From: Candidatus Shapirobacteria bacterium
GTDB taxonomy: Bacteria; Patescibacteriota; Microgenomatia; UBA12405; JAHJSD01
Length of the DNA: 5,738 bases
NCBI GenBank assembly: GCA_027021145.1
Contig: JALUUX010000091.1
Span: 1 to 5,738, forward strand
Reading direction: 5' to 3'
The notes below the pieces were generated by a model. The model did not search any database and was not told where the DNA came from. It saw only the letters and a program-made list of their open reading frames with translations. The translations under genes were made by a program, and so were the position numbers. How positions within the stretch are numbered: the stretch's first letter is position 1; each line of letters begins with the position of its first letter. Positions 5,312 to 5,738 of this stretch are shown here, one piece after another.

Positions 5312-5738
5312 ATGAAAGTGATCTTTAGAAAAACTAAAAAAATAACTTGGTTATTAATAAGCCTAATTTTTATTGGCGCTATTCTTCGATCAGTTAGGGC
5401 CGCTTCTAATTATAAAAACTGGCTCAAATATACTTGTGACCGAGGCAAATTAACTAAGGAGTGCGTTGACGAACAAACCTTCTTTAATCTTTTGGCTTCC
5501 GCTAAAGACTCTATCTCGGGCAAATTAGATGAAAGTGGTCAGGTTAAACAAGAAGGAGCCCTCCAAACTACTAGCAATTTAATTGCCGGCCTCTATCGAG
5601 TTCCTCCTGCCTCAGGGGTCTATTATGCCTATGATGTTCTTCACCGTTTGGGAGTGACTCCGGCCTATGCCCAGGGGGTGGGTTTCACTGGCCTTCAACC
5701 CATTCTTCCCATCTGGAAAGCTTTTCGTAATGTCACAT
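5312..5738 (+). CDS. Secreted or membrane protein, possibly VirB6/TrbL-like T4SS component (partial, 3' end missing)
   Basis: An open frame of 142 codons runs off the window. MKVIFRKTKKITWLLISLIFIGAILRSVRA-A is a good signal peptide, with a basic start, a hydrophobic core and a VRA-A junction like that of P2 and P3. The mature part has Cys42 and Cys51, probably paired, then a mostly polar, possibly helical region to about 95. A distinctive segment follows: YRVPPASGVYYAYDVL, AYAQGVGFTGLQPILPIWKAFRNVT. From memory, segments like GxGFxxLxPIxxIWxxFRN precede a multi-pass membrane domain in CPR envelope proteins found near T4SS pilin genes; a VirB6/TrbL-type channel component is the leading but unverified guess. 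No Shine-Dalgarno is present before the ATG, and the extended -10 ends 7 bases before it. The gene itself is well supported; its function is uncertain. Confidence 0.8.
   Translation, partial: MKVIFRKTKKITWLLISLIFIGAILRSVRAASNYKNWLKYTCDRGKLTKECVDEQTFFNLLASAKDSISGKLDESGQVKQEGALQTTSNLIAGLYRVPPASGVYYAYDVLHRLGVTPAYAQGVGFTGLQPILPIWKAFRNVT

Noticed and set aside
1..5738. CRISPR array, tRNA, rRNA or insertion sequence
   Set aside because: No spaced short repeats, cloverleaf-like sequence, rRNA-like stretch, transposase or terminal inverted repeats were seen; the window is almost entirely protein coding.

Overview
The window looks like chromosomal DNA from a Candidate Phyla Radiation (Patescibacteria) bacterium, possibly of the Microgenomates side. 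This lineage call is an inference from gene style: a run of short two-helix membrane proteins resembling the CPR type IV secretion 'pilin' family, followed by a very large secreted protein and the start of another envelope protein. All complete genes read through in the standard code, and most lack a Shine-Dalgarno sequence. No database search was possible, so family names rest on motif recognition.

Layout. Positions 1-60 hold the first 20 codons of a probable divergent minus-strand gene. Positions 61-133 are a compact divergent promoter region with one sigma70-type promoter facing each way. From 134 to 2331 there are six small plus-strand genes, P1 to P6, of 109-128 codons. They overlap or sit 2-8 bases apart, except for a 47-base gap before P5. 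Each protein has a variable N-terminus, a hydrophobic helix, a short polar loop (for example AGGDAQKI, SKGDQQEV) and a second hydrophobic helix. P2, P3, P5 and P6, and marginally P4, begin with a short segment ending in an Ala-Gln or Ala-Ala step that looks like a signal-peptidase site. Eight bases after P6 comes a 971-codon gene for a secreted protein with 30 cysteines. Its N-terminal third carries the key residues of a clan-A glycoside hydrolase barrel (WNEP, HAY, TEIG); its C-terminal two thirds I do not recognise. After a 56-base gap an eighth plus-strand gene starts at 5312 and runs off the window. It has a signal peptide and may be a VirB6/TrbL-like T4SS membrane protein.

How the parts may work together (inference): the pilin-like proteins would form or line an envelope or surface structure of a reduced type IV secretion or pilus-like apparatus. 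The large secreted protein could act on cell-wall or surface glycans at that structure, or bind them. Transcription probably starts in front of P1 and again just before P5, where a perfect TATAAT and a near-perfect Shine-Dalgarno occur, and again before the last gene.

The points most worth following are the hydrolase-like Cys-rich protein embedded in a multi-pilin operon; three promoters whose predicted start sites fall at or within 3 bases of a start codon (leaderless or nearly so); an exact 18-bp palindrome near the end of P6; and a shared, very short export signal with an A-Q/A-A junction.
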